Positions 6,691 to 8,255 of a stretch of 8,255 bases of DNA are shown piece after piece. The notes below the pieces were generated by a model. That model made no database searches. It was not told the origin of the DNA and was given only the letters and a program-made list of their open reading frames with translations. Position 1 is the stretch's first letter. The number at the start of each line of letters is the position of its first letter. The translations under genes and the position numbers were made by a program. Origin of the DNA: Campylobacteraceae bacterium (lineage in GTDB: Bacteria > Campylobacterota > Campylobacteria > Campylobacterales > Sulfurovaceae); NCBI GenBank assembly GCA_027063105.1, contig JAMOSL010000127.1, positions 1-8,255 on the forward strand, written 5' to 3'.

Positions 6691-8255
6691 CTAAATAGCA
6701 TCAATAATAGCATTAAGTGTTGTAGATGGTCTCATAGCTTTCTCAGCTAACTCATCATTTGGATTGAAGTATCCACCTATATCTTGTGGGTTTCCTTCTA
6801 CAGCTAATAACTCTTCAATAATTTTTGCTTCGTTATCTTTTAATGCTTGTGCAACTGGTGCAAATTTAGTAGCTAGTTCTTCGTTAGCTCCTTTTGCAAG
6901 TGCGTCTGCCCAGTATTGAGCTACAAAGAAGTGAGATGCTTTGTTATCTGGCTGACCCACTTTTCTGCCAGGCTCTTTGTTGTTGTCTAGGTAGCCTTCA
7001 TTTGCTGTATCTAGTCCAGCAGTTAATGCAGCTAATTTCTCATCTGAATGTTTTTGACCGATAAATCTTAGTGACTCAGCTAGTGCCAAGAATTCTCCAA
7101 GACTATCCCATCTTAAGTGACCTTCTGCTAAGAATTGCTCAACATGTTTAGGAGCTGATCCACCAGCACCTGTTTCATATAATCCACCACCAGCAATTAA
7201 TGGAACAATTGAAAGCATTTTTGCAGAAGTTCCAAGCTCTAAAATTGGGTACATATCTGTAAGGTGATCTCTTAGTACATTTCCTGTTACAGCAATTGTA
7301 ACTTTACCTTCTCTTACTCTTGCATTTGTAAATCTTGTTGCATCAGTAACATTCATAAATTGAATATCAAGTCCATCTGTATCAAAGTTTGCAAGGTAAG
7401 CATCTACTTTTAGCTTGATTTGGGCATCGTGAGCTCTGTTTTCATCTAACCAAAAGATAGTAGGAACATTTTCTAATTTTGCTCTCTCAACTGTCAATCT
7501 TACCCAATCTCTGATTGGAATATCTTTTGTTCTACTCATTCTCCAGATATCACCAGCTTCACACTCAAAACTCATAAGAATTGTACCATCTTCAGCAGTA
7601 ACTGTTACTGTACCAGCTTCAGCTAATTCAAATGTTGTTGGGTGAGAACCATACTCTTCAGCTTTTTGAGCCATAAGACCTATATTTTGCATTGTACCCA
7701 TTGTAGATACATCATATTGACCATTTTTAACACAATCAGCTACCATTTCAGCATGGAACATACCGTAAGTAGAATCAGGAATAACAGCTACACATTCAAC
7801 TGCATCACCATTTCTATCCCACTGTTTACCACCTTCTCTTACCACAACTGGCATAGATGCATCAATAATTACATCATTTGATGCATTAAAGTTTGTTGTA
7901 CCTTTATCACTATCAACCATTGCAAGTTTTGGAGAGTCAGAATCAAGAACAGCTTTGAAGTCAGCTAAAATCTCAGCTTCGTTTGCATGACCAGAAATTT
8001 TCTTTTCTAAATCAGACATACCTTGATTCGGTTGAATTTTAAGCTCTGCGAATGTATCAGCATGTTTAGCAAATACATCTTTGAAGAATACTTGGAAACC
8101 ATGACCAAACATAATTGGGTCAGAGATTTTCATCATAGTAGCTTTAAGGTGTAGTGACCATAAAACATCATTTGATTTTGCATCTGCAATTGTTTTTGCA
8201 TAAAAAGAGTTAAGTGCTGATACAGACATATATGTACCATCAAGAATTTCTGATG
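6691..8255 (-). CDS. icd: Monomeric NADP-dependent isocitrate dehydrogenase, N-terminal part cut off by window edge
   Basis: This enzyme catalyses oxidative decarboxylation of isocitrate to 2-oxoglutarate with NADP+ in the cytosol (TCA cycle). It belongs to the monomeric class of about 740 residues, distinct from the dimeric E. coli type. The frame stays open beyond the Met at 8229 and reads S-E-I-L-D-G-T-Y before it. That matches the GEIxD stretch before the corresponding site in the Azotobacter enzyme, so this Met is internal and about 220-230 residues are missing. Numbering from that Met, LKATMMK (28-34) holds a substrate-binding Lys. Asp123 (IIDASMP), Asp321 and Asp325 (RDHLTD) match the metal ligands Asp350/548/552 of the Azotobacter enzyme, and Tyr193 matches Tyr420. 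His362, Arg373 and Arg422 match the NADP 2'-phosphate contacts His589/Arg600/Arg649, so NADP specificity is expected. The C-terminus (RPSTTLNAI) is complete. The gene is visibly less AT-rich than its neighbours, as expected for high expression. Azotobacter numbering is recalled, not computed. Confidence 0.96.
   Translation of the reverse strand, partial: SEILDGTYMSVSALNSFYAKTIADAKSNDVLWSLHLKATMMKISDPIMFGHGFQVFFKDVFAKHADTFAELKIQPNQGMSDLEKKISGHANEAEILADFKAVLDSDSPKLAMVDSDKGTTNFNASNDVIIDASMPVVVREGGKQWDRNGDAVECVAVIPDSTYGMFHAEMVADCVKNGQYDVSTMGTMQNIGLMAQKAEEYGSHPTTFELAEAGTVTVTAEDGTILMSFECEAGDIWRMSRTKDIPIRDWVRLTVERAKLENVPTIFWLDENRAHDAQIKLKVDAYLANFDTDGLDIQFMNVTDATRFTNARVREGKVTIAVTGNVLRDHLTDMYPILELGTSAKMLSIVPLIAGGGLYETGAGGSAPKHVEQFLAEGHLRWDSLGEFLALAESLRFIGQKHSDEKLAALTAGLDTANEGYLDNNKEPGRKVGQPDNKASHFFVAQYWADALAKGANEELATKFAPVAQALKDNEAKIIEELLAVEGNPQDIGGYFNPNDELAEKAMRPSTTLNAIIDAI

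Noticed and set aside
7642..7881. Open frame of 79 codons on the plus strand
   Set aside because: It is antisense to conserved icd coding sequence; the translation has no family resemblance.
8227..8229. ATG at 8229 as the true icd start
   Set aside because: The frame continues to the window edge with residues conserved in monomeric isocitrate dehydrogenases, and the N-terminal third of the enzyme would otherwise be missing.

Overview
The window is a piece of an AT-rich bacterial chromosome, most likely from the Campylobacterota and perhaps an Arcobacter-like genus. The clues are the heavy A/T codon use, a monomeric NADP-type isocitrate dehydrogenase of the kind that group carries, and a class B penicillin-binding protein 2 whose pedestal and transpeptidase motifs resemble the Helicobacter/Campylobacter type. 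The genus-level guess is weak because no RNA gene or other marker is present.

Layout: two genes run rightward (1-3384) and two leftward (3431-8255). The rightward pair is the 3' part of mrdA (PBP2, cut by the left edge inside its membrane anchor) and, three bases after its stop, a lipoprotein gene with its own Shine-Dalgarno sequence. The pair converges on a leftward RND-family efflux permease gene, with a shared bidirectional hairpin terminator in the 46-base gap. Upstream of the permease lies the 3' two thirds of icd, cut by the right edge. A leftward hairpin terminator and a short promoter-like stretch separate icd from the permease gene. The window is almost wholly coding; no RNA gene, mobile element or CRISPR array was seen.

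How the genes relate: PBP2 cross-links side-wall peptidoglycan in the periplasm, and the lipoprotein made from the same transcript probably acts in that compartment too. The permease would export substrates by proton antiport but has no periplasmic adaptor or outer-membrane channel gene beside it. Icd is a cytosolic TCA-cycle enzyme with no evident functional link to the others.

Most worth a second look: the lipoprotein reads like a class 3 lipase-type alpha/beta hydrolase whose nucleophile serine has become asparagine, and PBP2 carries a roughly 115-residue Lys/Glu-rich, Lys-Pro-studded C-terminal tail. No clearly new multi-gene system is visible.
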